Positions 23,366 through 34,088 of a stretch of DNA of 64,000 nucleotides are shown piece by piece. Position numbers and translations under genes: made by a program. The notes below the pieces were generated by a model. It was not told the DNA's origin and ran no database searches. It saw only the letters and a list, made by a program, of their open reading frames with translations. Each line of letters opens with the position of its first letter. The first letter of the stretch is position 1. Origin of the DNA: Cladophialophora immunda (Eukaryota; Ascomycota; Eurotiomycetes; Chaetothyriales; Herpotrichiellaceae); NCBI RefSeq assembly GCF_000835495.1, contig NW_015622543.1, positions 5,630,619-5,694,618 of the forward strand, read 5' to 3'.

Positions 23366-25157
23366 CTACAAGACATACATGTACTTTGGATGATAGTCGC
23401 AAAGCTCCTCGATGTCCCTGGACGCCAAAGGATCCTCGACTCCCTCCGCCTCATATCCCTGCGCCCTTCGCGTCTTGGCCGCGTTGGCCCGCTTGCAGAT
23501 CTGGTACAGGACAGCCGTGCAAATGACCCCCAAGCTGTACAGGCCAAGTGAGACGCCATGGCCGAGGATAAACCGCGGCGGATCACGGTAGGTCTGGGTC
23601 GAGATGATGCTGTAGGACTGTACGAAGATCTGACATATCCAGATACTCGTGGCACGTTTCGTGTAGCCGCCGTGGCAGGACAGATACCACGCCACGCCAA
23701 TTGCAAGCCCCGGGTACGCGCCCGTGGTGACAAAGCAAGCCCCGGCAACGAGCGCAACCTTGTTTGTTGTGGACAGCAGTATAATGAAGCCTGCAATGGT
23801 GGTTGAAAGGCATACCAAGATCATCATGGCCTTTTGTCCTAGACGGTCTGCCAGCCAGGAGCCGGTGAGGAGGCCAACAAGTCCAAATGCGTATGGAATC
23901 ATGGAATAAAGTTGGGTTTGCAGAGGCGAAAATCCAAATTCGTTGATGAATGTTGGGAGGAAGACGCCAAAGGCACCAATTCCAACTCCCTGACATCCAA
24001 TCATGGCGGCTCCGAGAAAAATCTTAGGGTCCTTGAGGGCTATGACCACCTGTTGCCAGCGGAACTTGGCACCCTCAGTATTCTGGGCTAATCTGTGGCA
24101 TTAGTTGGCCACCATGATGAGGGGAGCAACTGGCCAAATTGGACACAGGTTCGTGGTAGACTCACAAGTTCTTAATCGTGCCAGAATCAGCTGGCGCTGT
24201 CTTTGGTCACGAAACCCGGGAAAGTGACCTTTCTGAGCCACGCTTTCAGGTAGGCCAGGGAGGAATGCCATAATAATAAAACCCATGCCCACTGTGATGA
24301 CGCCTTCGATGATGAAGAGCCATTGCCACGCCCGAATGCCTGATGAATTCTCCAAGTTCTTGCCCACACCGTAGGAAATGATGCCACTGAATGCGCCAGC
24401 GACTGGCGTAAGCGAATAGATCAACGCTGCCACGGGTCAGCCTTTTGCCTTCTGGCTCGGCGTGGTCAGATTCTTCGCTTACCTGTCCTCAGAGCAAGCT
24501 CTGAGGGTTTATACCACAGTGAAACAAAGATATAGGCGTTGTTTGCAAATGCTTCCGCCAGACCAATGAGGACACGCAGGCCCATTAAGGTGGCGTAGTG
24601 TTTGGCTTCGGAAGCAGAAGCAGCAGACACTCCAAAGACAATGACGGCGACTCCAAAGACCCATCGTGGCTGGAAATAACGCAGCGCCATGCCAGCAGGC
24701 AGTTCAACCACCATATACCCAAGGACTTGAGGAAACGGGACCAAGGTTAGCGAGAGAACCCAGTTCACAGTGCCAATTCTCCAGATGGAGCCGACTCACA
24801 GAACATCATGACGATGTTGTAGTATTGCTGAGGGGTGAGATCGAGGTCCTCTTGCATGCCGAGGATCCGCGCATTCCCAATGTTCCCGCGATCCTTCATG
24901 AAGCATTAGAATCAGGTTCCCGTTCTGCAAGAGCGGGCAAGGCTTACCAGGTATCCAAAGAAGAGGGCCAAAGCCAGAAGTGGCAAAATGATCAGGTCTT
25001 GTCTGAGCACCAGGTTGCTCTCCTCTTTCGCCGTAAAGGACTCCAAAGGGAGCTCATCTCGGGCTTTCTCATCGACTCCAATCTCAGCGCTCTTGTCTTC
25101 GTTGTGGAAAATCTCCACGTGGGAGGCAGGGCTCTTTTCTGCCTGAGTGGTCGACAT
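23366..25157 (-). CDS. Dal5-like MFS anion permease (509 aa, 5 exons)
   Basis: Major facilitator of the anion:cation symporter (allantoate/nicotinate permease) family, predicted in the plasma membrane for import of an organic acid or amide. Introns 24894-24947, 24726-24799, 24427-24482 and 24088-24165 keep phase throughout. The conserved first-helix end GYLDRGNIGNARILGM is assembled across intron 1. The family pattern continues with YMVVELPAGMALRYFQPRW, ALIYSLTPVAGAFSG, AWQWLFIIEGVITVGMGF, the FLPTFINEFGFSPLQTQLYS helix 7 region and GSWLADRLGQKA. The N-terminus is an acidic cytosolic tail. The terminal tail YHPKYMYVL with HP..Y is typical of the family. It lies beside a Zn2Cys6 regulator and acid-metabolising enzymes, so it may feed or export their substrate. 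Confidence 0.93.
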
Positions 25158-25649
25158 ATCTGGTTATGGTGGACGGCCAGAGATAACTCGGAGGAGAGAA
25201 TCAACTATTGAGAGTTGCTACCCAGACATTGATCAACAACCCGACGATGGGAAGTCCATTTATCATGCAAAGCCCAGGCCGATTGATGTTTGCGATATCA
25301 TGGACTCCCCACAAAACGAACCCCAGAGTCCCCGCGAAAAAGCCCGACCTTCGCAGCCTGAGGTTGAGTCTCGATCCTTTGGATGACCATCAAAATGGAA
25401 ACCATTGGTGCAGAAATCCGAAAGTCCGAGCAAGCGAAAGCCGAAAATCGCAGTTGTCGGGATTTCCCTCGCTTCTCTAGGGTCGCTTCCCCAGCTGCTT
25501 GGCCCACAGCCAGAATAGACTTGGCCGCGACACGGGGAGCCCACGATTGGGAGTTAGCCGAGACAACAGAGCCTTCTCTCGGACGTTGCTTCTAGGCTCA
25601 TGCCGGACTCGCCAAAAATGGTCGCTCTCCTATGTGCGGAGATATTCGC
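25158..25649. other. Spacer between the Dal5-like permease and the LEU3-type regulator
   Basis: 492 bases between the permease start and the regulator stop, both genes on the minus strand. No supported coding feature; presumably the permease promoter. Confidence 0.5.
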
Positions 25650-27955
25650 CTAGGGAGGAAACTGCTCGGCCCTGGCTGCTGTGGTAAACGGAGACGACAA
25701 GGTCTGCAGGCTCTGAAAAGCAGGGGAAAAATTGGTCCCCATTTCAGCTATGTTTCCCGAGCCTTCAGGCCTTGTCTCCGCGTCCTGGGCATAGTTACCT
25801 GTGAAGATCTCATACGACGGCCACCACAAATCCATGTTGCCGAAGTCCGTGGACGTTGGCGTGGCGTGAAACGCCATGTCCTCAGCGGAGGGATCTGTGC
25901 CATTGTCTTGATCACGTTAGCATGGTCTCTCTTCAGATGTAACGCGTGCGTGTCCGCTGACCTTCCTCAGAGTAGGGGTCTGGCTGCCCCTGGAATTCTT
26001 GACGCCAGATCCACCAACAATCATACAGCAAGCTCATGCCTAACCTGCTTCTGCATTTCAACCGCACTTGTCCTGCGCTCCGTTTGGTTTGCACATCGAT
26101 CATCTTACCAGCCCAGAGTTGTGACAGAATGACTGTGGCTCTCGAGTGAGCATCGTCATGCCGAACCGAGAGCCTTTTGTGCATGTTGATGGTCTTGAAA
26201 TAAGCCTCACGGCCTCTTTTGAGGTCCAAGGCCTCGCGCAAGCTCGACCTTGCAATCCTCAGGATTACACAGCATGCCAAGAACAAGGTCCTCGAAAAGA
26301 ACGGAGGAGCGTGCTCTGCAATGTTTCGTTTTTGGTCCAGCTCTATTCCAAGACGGACGAAATCGACCGCAGTGTCGTACAAAGCAAACAGTTTTTCACT
26401 GTTGAGAGACGACTGAGGAAGCAGTAAGTGGAAGCAAGAAGTCTGAAGCACTGCTCCGTCCAAAAGAAACTGGTCTAATTGCCTTTAGCAAGTGAGGATT
26501 GAGGAAGGATGCGTTCAAGGTCCTACCGAAAGATGTGGGACACTTGGTCTTGAGATTCTTCAAATTGCTGACAATGTTTTCAATGTTTGATCTCATAGTC
26601 TCAGTGTAACCATCTGATGACTTGGAGTTCAAGGTCTTTTCAAGAGTTACAATGCCCTCGCTGTGGGCAAGACACAGCCGCCTCTGGAATTCGACACTCG
26701 GGGTCAAGGTTGCAGATAATCTTTCGCCGTACTTTTCACGGTGATATGTATCAGGGGGCACTGGCGGAGACACACCAAAGGTGATGTTTACTCTTTGAAG
26801 ACTCAGATAGACATCTCAAGGCTGGTTGGGTGGTGAGAGAATGGGAACAACTCACCTCTGGCAGACGATCAGGCAATTCACCCAGAGCTTGGCCCGAAAA
26901 TCAATTGAATTCTGCCCACCTGGGTTGAGTCTCCTACGAGAGAAGTCTTGGCCAATTCCCCAAACGTGAAGACCGCTGTTGATAGCTAGTTGTAGAGCTG
27001 CCCCTGCTAGAGCTGGGGAGGGGTCTTTTTCAAGAGTGTCTACGGGCATCGGCCAGGAACAGAGGAGTGTGAATGACTGAATGGTCGCGATGACGTCTCT
27101 GCAGGAAAAAACGGCATCTTTGGCCAGGTCCATAACCATTGGAGCGATCGCAATGATCAATGTGGGATCTCGCTCGAAACGCATGCTCCCTATCGCTAGG
27201 ATGGTCCAGAATAGCAAGGGAGAGTAGACATAACAGTCGTCAGGACGCAATGAAGTCTCTAGGATCGGCACATATTCCAGATTATGTTGTAAAAACCTGT
27301 CGCCCACGATTAATGCATCTCGTAGAGAACAGTTGTGAGTTGAGTACTGACATCTGAAAGCAAGCATCAACGTCCTCACCCGACACTGACAAATCTTGCA
27401 AGGTGCGTGATAGGGACGATGCCGACGTGTGAGGCAGTCCCGAGTAATCTGTACTCCTGTATGACACGTCTGGCTCTTCCGCCGTCATTTCCCAGGGTTG
27501 AGCTCCTCCCTGTGAAGAAGAGCCTTCATCACGAAAGCGATTAAGGACTGATGGTGTTCCTGGCTGCAGGCCACCATAAGCTTCCTCGAAAGAAACGTGT
27601 GGGCTGGACTGAGTAGTAGTCGTCTGCTTCTCTCGTCGCAGAGAGTCGATTTCGGCCAACAGTTGGTACATCCTCGACTTAGTTAGCAGGAGTGTGGCAA
27701 CACAAGCATGCTGTCAGAGATACTTTGGTCGCCCCACGCGGCGAAAGTCGTTTGAAATGATGCATTCGATGCTGCGGCTGGAGCACCTGGAGCACGGCTT
27801 CGTGGAATTTTTGCTCGCATCGCATTTCAGCTGTGAAACACCCATAAGTCACCCGAGTACTAGCGATGGAGATGAGATTCAACCTTATTCTGTCTGCAAT
27901 AATTGCAAGCTCTGATCCTCGAGCGTTTTCCGGCGTCCGGGCCAACCTCTTCCAT
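25650..27955 (-). CDS. Zn2Cys6 transcription factor with LEU3-type cluster spacing (650 aa, 7 exons)
   Basis: Nuclear regulator. The zinc cluster is hidden from a simple ORF scan because intron 27831-27883 splits it. Joined, it reads ACNYCRQNKLKCD, then PCSRCSSRSIEC, with cysteines at 17, 20, 27, 37, 40 and 47 (x2, x6, x9, x2, x6 spacing, as in Leu3-type factors). Other introns are 27673-27723, 27297-27351, 26793-26855, 26451-26526 and 25907-25961; all phases agree. A short coiled segment MYQLLAEIDSLRREK follows the cluster. The middle region begins near MFLQHNLEYVPILE and YSPLLFWTILAIGS. The C-terminal tail, with WWPSYEIF, is acidic and Pro/Ser-rich, as expected of an activation domain. ATG 27955 is 48 bases before the first cysteine codon. 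Its position between permease and dioxygenase makes it the candidate cluster regulator. Confidence 0.9.
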
Positions 27956-28516
27956 GGGCGGGCCGCGTACTGTTCTCTGGTATCAACCGGCGAAACGAGC
28001 AAAACCAAGAATATATCGTAGGCAGTTGAGAAGAGGCCTCGATCGAGTAATGAAGCTGCGCGTAGGAGACTGGAGCAGGTGAGGTTGCTTCCGGAAGACG
28101 CTAGAGGTTCGTGTTCGAGCTGTTCTGGGAAATAATGAAGGATTGGAATGCAGCGGGGAAGATATATCAGACACACACGTGACAGCGTATGATATATCGA
28201 CGAACACGACAGCCTCGGTTGTGTTCAGCAGCTACTTCTTACTGTGCAATGATGGTGAGGCAGGTGGTCTCAACAGATCAAGATGATGCTGGATCACTCG
28301 AGCTTCTGTTGAAACCAGTCTCCTCGCAAAAGATGCATCTATCGAATCGCACCTATGTGGGGGATCGTCGTTGATGAAGAGCGTCCATTCTGAGATGTTG
28401 CAGGCCAGTATCTAGATATTCAAATCCCATAACTCTCTCACGACTATCGCACTACTGAAGAGCAACCGAGAAAGGCAGACTTGCAACCCAAGACACGGCA
28501 TCAAGGCTCGTGGTCT
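27956..28516. other. Spacer between the LEU3-type regulator and the dioxygenase
   Basis: 561 bases upstream of the regulator start. Minus-strand frames run through it without a start or family features, so it is best read as promoter and leader sequence. Confidence 0.5.
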
Positions 28517-29690
28517 TCATCGGAACCATCGTGTCTCGACGGTGCCCACCTTTTCCACCACCATGTTTTCTCCCTCTTTCTTTCCCTCCCACACTGCATT
28601 TCTGCCAGTGATCTTGATCCGGCCATTACTCCATGCCTTGCTAGTAGGAGCATTCTGTGGCTCGTGGGCCATCTGTACCCCCGCCTCTCTCAACACGGGG
28701 CTCACATCGAGCAGGGTGTTGATGACAACCTCGTCGTTGGGCACGCAGAAGTAGAAGACGCTGCAGCGATTGTGGCCGCGCTGGTCTTCCGGTGGCTGAA
28801 CCACTCTGTGGATTGCCGCCTTGAAATAGTCTCCCGTCCACCACTTGAAGACTTCTCCGGCATTGACGATGACTGCACCGGGTACGTGCGGCACGAAGGT
28901 CCACTCGGAATTGTTGTCGTAATCCCGGACCTGTAGAGACGACATGGGCTGACTGAAGAGAATAGATAGGCTGGTGAAGTCTTGATGGCCACTCAGCCAT
29001 AGACCTCCCGTCACCTTCTTTTCCTCCTCTGTATATTCGTCATAATACTCCATGTATCGGAGCCAAGTCTCGTCATGCCCCTCATAGCTGTGCAGCTTGA
29101 CAAAGTAATCCTCGTCAGGAATCTGCAAAGCGGTGGCAAACAGACGGAGAAGCTTAAACAGAATCTCCTTGTGGGTGTAATCAATGAAGGATTGAATCTC
29201 GGGCTTGTAAGGCTCCATAGTCTGCAAAGAGAGTTAGGTAGGCTGATGGAAAGGTCCTAAGCTATATCAGACTCACGGATGGCTGCTCTCGAAGAGTCAT
29301 GTCACGATTGATGTTGAAGTTTTCAACTTTGTCGCGCACGTTGCCTTTGGCGATCCAGTGACCGCGAGGCTTGAAGCCATGGTAAGAGCCTTCCTCGACG
29401 ATAGGTGCTTTCAACCTTTGCTTTTCCTCATCTGAAGTCCGGGCCAGGATTGTGTGGCCGATATCGACTTGGCGTGAGATGTCATCCTCGCTGAGACCGT
29501 GGTTGACGAGGATGAAAAACCCCTGTGTGGTCATAGCAAGTCTCACCTCTTCTGCCAGTTCCTTGCGAGCTTCGGGGCCGTCATCGTAGCGACTCAGGTC
29601 CACAGTGCGCAATTTGACAAAGTCTTTGACGAGCTTCGAGGGCTGAACAGGCACGAAGTGCTCGACCTCTGGCAGAGCCTTGGAGATCAT
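28517..29690 (-). CDS. 2-oxoglutarate/Fe(II)-dependent dioxygenase (372 aa, 2 exons)
   Basis: Non-haem iron oxygenase of the isopenicillin N synthase-like superfamily, which hydroxylates or desaturates a small molecule while decarboxylating 2-oxoglutarate. Intron 29222-29276 joins two exons in phase. The N-terminal DIOX_N part contains RLAMTTQGFFILVNHGLSED. The C-terminal jelly-roll has the iron ligands in SGHQDFTSL (His-x-Asp, about 216) and AAIHRVVQPP (distal His, about 274), and RCSVFYF supplies the Arg-x-Ser that holds 2-oxoglutarate. All are intact. The N-terminal half also carries a PRGHWIAKGNVRD segment. It is transcribed away from the MmgE/PrpD gene across a 786-base spacer. Substrate unknown. 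Confidence 0.92.
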
Positions 29691-30476
29691 TTTTGGATTG
29701 GTAAAAGGCGAAGTAGAAATCTTAACAGTGAAGGTATCCTACGAGTTAACGTAGTGCTGCTAGGTTGTAATTGTGCAGGTGTGACGGCCTTTCACACCTA
29801 TCGAGGTATATATGCTGAATCAGACTCGTCCAATCCTCCTCATAATGATGCGTAAACAGTGGGCACCGCTGCTCCTCCGGTCGATCCATCGAATACAAGT
29901 CCTTCATTCGGACTATTCGGGATTATCCCATTCCATTCTTCGCGCCATTTGTACGGAGAGATTCGAAGGATGTGTCTGGCAAACAGGCTGGAAGACGTTA
30001 GCCTCAGGCCGATGTGCGACTTTCTCTGCTTGAATTGGTAGGGCGCCGAGGATAGTGGAACAGATATGCTGCCCTCTCCAGACCCGAGCAAGCCTGGGGA
30101 AATCCGAAAATCGCATCTTGGCCCACGGAGCCACAGTCAACGCTCATACCCCGGACGGCCGAGATGCGCATTTCGGATTACTGGTCCACGGATTTTGCAA
30201 GAAGAGGGAGTCCAAGCACTTGATTCTGCGGATGGATTGCGGACTGCGTTCTCCTTTGCTCGCTTGTTGGCCCGCTCGACGTTGGGGGATGGAAGAGAGT
30301 CAATCACAACGCAGAGAAGAACAGCCACCTCCACGACTTTGTTGAGTCTTATATGCTTAGCATGCACCTGAATAAGTCCTTAACAACTTCGAAGACTTCT
30401 TGAAGCTTAGCCCTTTCGGTTGCCGCCACAGCGACCACACATCTTGGACTGTTTTCGATCATTACTCTTCACGAAT
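29691..30476. promoter_or_regulatory. Divergent promoter between dioxygenase and MmgE/PrpD gene
   Basis: A 786-base intergenic region lies between two starts facing away from each other. A TATATA block near 29806-29814 is about 120 bases upstream of the dioxygenase ATG. No convincing coding sequence. It is a natural site for shared control by the nearby Zn2Cys6 protein; that is inference. Confidence 0.5.
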
Positions 30477-31889
30477 ATGGCCACCAGCACGAAGGAAGCC
30501 TCGAATGGCGTCAAACAGAATGGGAGCACGTCCGAGGAGGTGACTGTTGCTTTGGCCAAATTTGTTGCTTCGTTCTCAGGTGATGCTCTTTCCCCAGAGA
30601 TCGTTACCAAGCTCAAGGCATTGCTGCTCGATTATATCGGGGTTTCTGCATCAGCAGGCGCCCTTGCTGAGTCCAGTCCCAAGTTTTTGGCAGGTATCGC
30701 AAAGTTCTCCCAAGATGCCAAAGGCAGCTGTACCGTTTTGACCAAAGGCTCAACGTTTCCACCTCAATATGCAGCGCTATTGAACGGTGCCTGGTGTCAT
30801 ACATACGACTTTGATGATACAACTGCTGAGGCAATCCTCCACCCAGGGTGCAGCCTGATCTCTGCTGCTTTGGCGGAAGCTGAAATCCTCCATACGTCCG
30901 GAGCCGACCTTCTCCTGGCTTTGGCTGTGGGGTATGAAGTTGCCTGTCGCATTGGAATCGCACTCGGGCTAGGCTCATACCGCAGAGGATTCCACAATAC
31001 AGGCACTGTCGGTCTGTATGGGTCCATCGCAGCCGTCTGCAAGCTCAGGGGATCTTCGCAGCAGGTAGTCGAGGATGCTTTTGGCCTCGCGCTCTCCAAA
31101 GCGGCCGGATCCATGCAATTCTTGGAGAATGGTAGCTGGAACAAGCGTCTTCATCCTGGATTTGCCGCTCACGACGCGCTTCTCTGTGTCAGCTTGGCTG
31201 AGGCTGGGGTGATTGGCGCCACCAAGGCCATTGAAGGCAAATATGGACTCCTTCACAATTACTCTGAGACTGGCAACCCCGATACTTTGACTCAGGCTCT
31301 GGGAAAGAAGTGGACTTTCCTCTCAACAGCGTGTAAGCCATTTCCAGCGTGCAGGATGACCCACGGCCAACTGGAAATGATCGGGGAAATGCGCAAATCC
31401 CATGCTTCTCATGGACTGCCGAAGCGGATCACAGTTTATCTCCCACCAGGATGCTTCCCCATCGTTGGAGTTCCGGCTCCAAACAAAATGCAACCAGATT
31501 GTATCGTCGACGCTCAGTTTAGCTCATACTTCCAAGTTGCTGCCTCGTGGTTATACGGCACTGACCTCGGCTGGGCCATATACGACAAGATTCGAGATGG
31601 GAAGGTCCACGAACTCTGCCGCAGAATCACATGCGAGGTTGATGAGGCATACGGTAGCATCGAGTCTCGATTGAAAGTGGAATTTGAGGATGGCACCACG
31701 GTCGAGGACGAAGTGATCTATCCTCTTGGCGAGCCCCAGCGTCCATTCGAATGGGATACTGGTGTCCAGAAGAAGTTCAAAAGTCTTGCAGAGCCTGTTT
31801 ACGGGATGACCAAGTCTCAGCAAATCTGTGACCAGATTGGCCGGATCGAAGAGGGCACCGTCGTTGATCTAATGAAGCTGGTTGCGTAG
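30477..31889 (+). CDS. MmgE/PrpD-family protein, 2-methylcitrate dehydratase-like (470 aa, no introns)
   Basis: Member of the fold that includes 2-methylcitrate dehydratase and cis-aconitate decarboxylase. Family features are LLDYIGVSASAGALAESSP, the helical entry TYDFDDTTAEAILHPG with the conserved D-F-D-D and L-H-P-G, GYEVACRIGIALG, GFHNTGTVG, LHPGFAAHDALL and KPFPACRMTHGQLE. The coding region is uninterrupted and of usual length. An earlier in-frame codon at 30420 is TTG; the first ATG, 30477, fits the family start. The N-terminus MATSTKEASNGVKQ is not an obvious mitochondrial signal, unlike the Krebs-linked PrpD enzymes, which suggests a cytosolic role. Whether it dehydrates, decarboxylates or isomerises cannot be read from sequence alone. 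It sits between a dioxygenase and a 2-oxoacid decarboxylase. Confidence 0.92.
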   Translation: MATSTKEASNGVKQNGSTSEEVTVALAKFVASFSGDALSPEIVTKLKALLLDYIGVSASAGALAESSPKFLAGIAKFSQDAKGSCTVLTKGSTFPPQYAALLNGAWCHTYDFDDTTAEAILHPGCSLISAALAEAEILHTSGADLLLALAVGYEVACRIGIALGLGSYRRGFHNTGTVGLYGSIAAVCKLRGSSQQVVEDAFGLALSKAAGSMQFLENGSWNKRLHPGFAAHDALLCVSLAEAGVIGATKAIEGKYGLLHNYSETGNPDTLTQALGKKWTFLSTACKPFPACRMTHGQLEMIGEMRKSHASHGLPKRITVYLPPGCFPIVGVPAPNKMQPDCIVDAQFSSYFQVAASWLYGTDLGWAIYDKIRDGKVHELCRRITCEVDEAYGSIESRLKVEFEDGTTVEDEVIYPLGEPQRPFEWDTGVQKKFKSLAEPVYGMTKSQQICDQIGRIEEGTVVDLMKLVA

Positions 31890-32283
31890 TATCGTGGTGC
31901 TCATCCGAAGGTGATGAAACTATGGGAAAGGTCAAAGTACCGGAGATGATGTAGAGCCTCGACATATGCTTCATAATCAAGGTACAATGACAATTCATGG
32001 ATGCACCGCGGATGTCTAGAAAATCAGCGACATCTTGTGGATAGAGAATGAGAACAGTCGCGAAGAGCGCACCCCTTGGGGTTCATCGCTAGCGAGTAGA
32101 GCCATCGCCATCACAATATGGTGAAATTCCCGGCTCTTTTCGAGCAGGTACGTTGACAGACGCAGAAAAACACCAAAGGGAGAAAGAATTTGGGATATAG
32201 AAGAATGAATGAATGAATGCTGAGGTGATATTTGAATGACGAGAATGGCTCGACCAACTCACTTGCTGTTTATCTCGTCCATA
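31890..32283. other. Convergent spacer between MmgE/PrpD and decarboxylase genes
   Basis: 394 bases between two convergent stops. It includes a short GAAT run (GAATGAATGAATG) near 32205-32217. No coding feature. Confidence 0.6.
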
Positions 32284-34088
32284 TCACACCTTGACACCCT
32301 GTGGCTGGTTTTGCTGGTTGAGGAGCGCTGTCAGCGGGCCAGCCGGCGCATCATACCGATCCATATGAATTTCCACCATTCTTAAACCTGTTCCATCAGC
32401 GAGTTTCTCGTGATTTAGCGCCTGCTCGAGCTCGCCATACGTCCTGGTGGACGCAGTGAAGGCATTTTCCGGAGCCCCGAAAAAGCTGGGTGCTTTCAGG
32501 TAGCGCCAAGTAGATATATCATTGTAACCTTCTTCCAAACCATGAATACAGCGCTCTATTGTATAGCCGTCGTTATTGATCAAGAATACTATCACGTTGA
32601 GATTGTGTCTGATGATAGTGGCGAGCTCCTGGACTGTCATCTGAAGGCTGCCGTCGCCAATGAACAGAATTGTTCGCGCGTGTGCAAGATCGTGGTACTT
32701 TGACGAGGCTATCAACTCGCGCTGAGCCAGTGCCGCGCCCTGAGAAGCCGGTAGCATGTATCCGATAGAAAGCCAGGTGATAGGGGTAAAGAGTCTTGTA
32801 TGTTTGGGTAGGAGCATCTCTCGCACACCATATCCTGCAGTGCCTGTTTCGCCAAAGACAATGTCTCCTGGGCGCAAGAAGGGCGTGATGAGGCGCCAGA
32901 CTTTGTCTTGCTTGATCCGCTCGTCCTTGGACACTTCTGAGAACGATAGAAGCTGTTCACTAGGGAAAGTTTGACAGCTGTCGTTTTTCTTCAGCTTTGT
33001 CAAGTCTAATTTCTGCAAGATTTGGGCGAGCGCATATGCTGGCGAAATGTCTCGATGGAGGATGTCACCAATCTTGATACCCTCCCAAGTAAAATAGATG
33101 GTGACAGCTGATTGGGGCACGCCAGTCCAGTTGTAAGTGTTAGTCGAACTGAGGTGAGGTCCAAAATACAAAGCCAGATCTGAGCCATCGATGAAAGCCT
33201 TTGTCCCGGCATCTGCGAAGCTGCCGCGATAGATACCATGCACATTGGGGAGCGTCTCGTTGATGAGCCCTTTCCCGGACGTTGTCGTGAATGTGGGCCA
33301 TACCGTTGAAGACACGATTCTTTCAATCTGGTCCAGGATACCCAGCGCCCTAGCCTCTCCGTCCACGAGAACGAGAGGTTGTTTCGCAGCATACATCTTC
33401 TCGAGGATTTTGTCCAATACCACATCGTAAGCAGGATTGGGGACAGCTCTTGGGATCGCGATCTCGTGAGAAAGCCTTTCTGCAACGACTGGGGCCGAAA
33501 CCATGTCTAGAGGAACTTCAATGTAGACCGGTCTGCAGTGTAATATGCATTGCTCCAGAATTTGATCGATTTGCTGAGGAGCAGTACGAGGATCGAGCAG
33601 ATTGGTCTGCGCCACGGTGACATGCGCTTGCATCTGGCCGAAGTGTCGGTAGTCTCCATCTCCAAGAGTATGGTGCACCATCAAACGGGAGGCTTGCGTA
33701 TTGCGGGGTGGTGTGCCCACGATATGGACGACGGCCGCCCGCTCGGTGAAAGCACACGCAATGGCATTGATAGCTGATAACTCGCCGACTCCATATGTGG
33801 TGACCAGAGCTCCAATGCCTTTGATCCGCGCGTAGCCGTCCGTGGCATACCCAGCGTTGAGTTCGTTGGCATTCCCCACCCAGAGGAGCCCAGACGGGAC
33901 AACATAGTCTAGTAAGCGAAGATTGTAGTCCCCAGGGACCTGTTCAATGTCTGTCAGCCTGCACCAAGGAAGAAATACAAACGAAGAAGTCTCTGCGGGA
34001 GAGAAGAACTCACGCCGTGCACTGCGCCCACACCCAATTGCCTCAGGCGTGTAAACAGATATTCCGCGACTGTTGTAGTCTGTGACAT
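32284..34088 (-). CDS. Thiamine-diphosphate-dependent 2-oxoacid decarboxylase (pyruvate/phenylpyruvate type, 576 aa, 2 exons)
   Basis: Decarboxylates a 2-oxo acid to an aldehyde using thiamine diphosphate and Mg. The long frame 32284-34392 is not the protein: its first 150 codons read through an intron. ATG 34086-34088 plus intron 33940-34013 gives MSQTTTVAEYLFTRLRQLG joined to GVPGDYNLRLLDYV, the canonical start. The catalytic Glu51 lies in GNANELNAGYATDGYAR and the HH pair in MVHHTLGDGD. The cofactor-binding GDGSLQMT...NND motif is near residues 440-470, and all residues are kept. The C-terminus is complete. Members act on pyruvate, indolepyruvate, phenylpyruvate or longer oxo acids; the substrate pocket was not resolved. 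Its position next to an acid permease and PrpD-like enzyme hints at a pathway enzyme rather than the main fermentative one. Confidence 0.93.
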
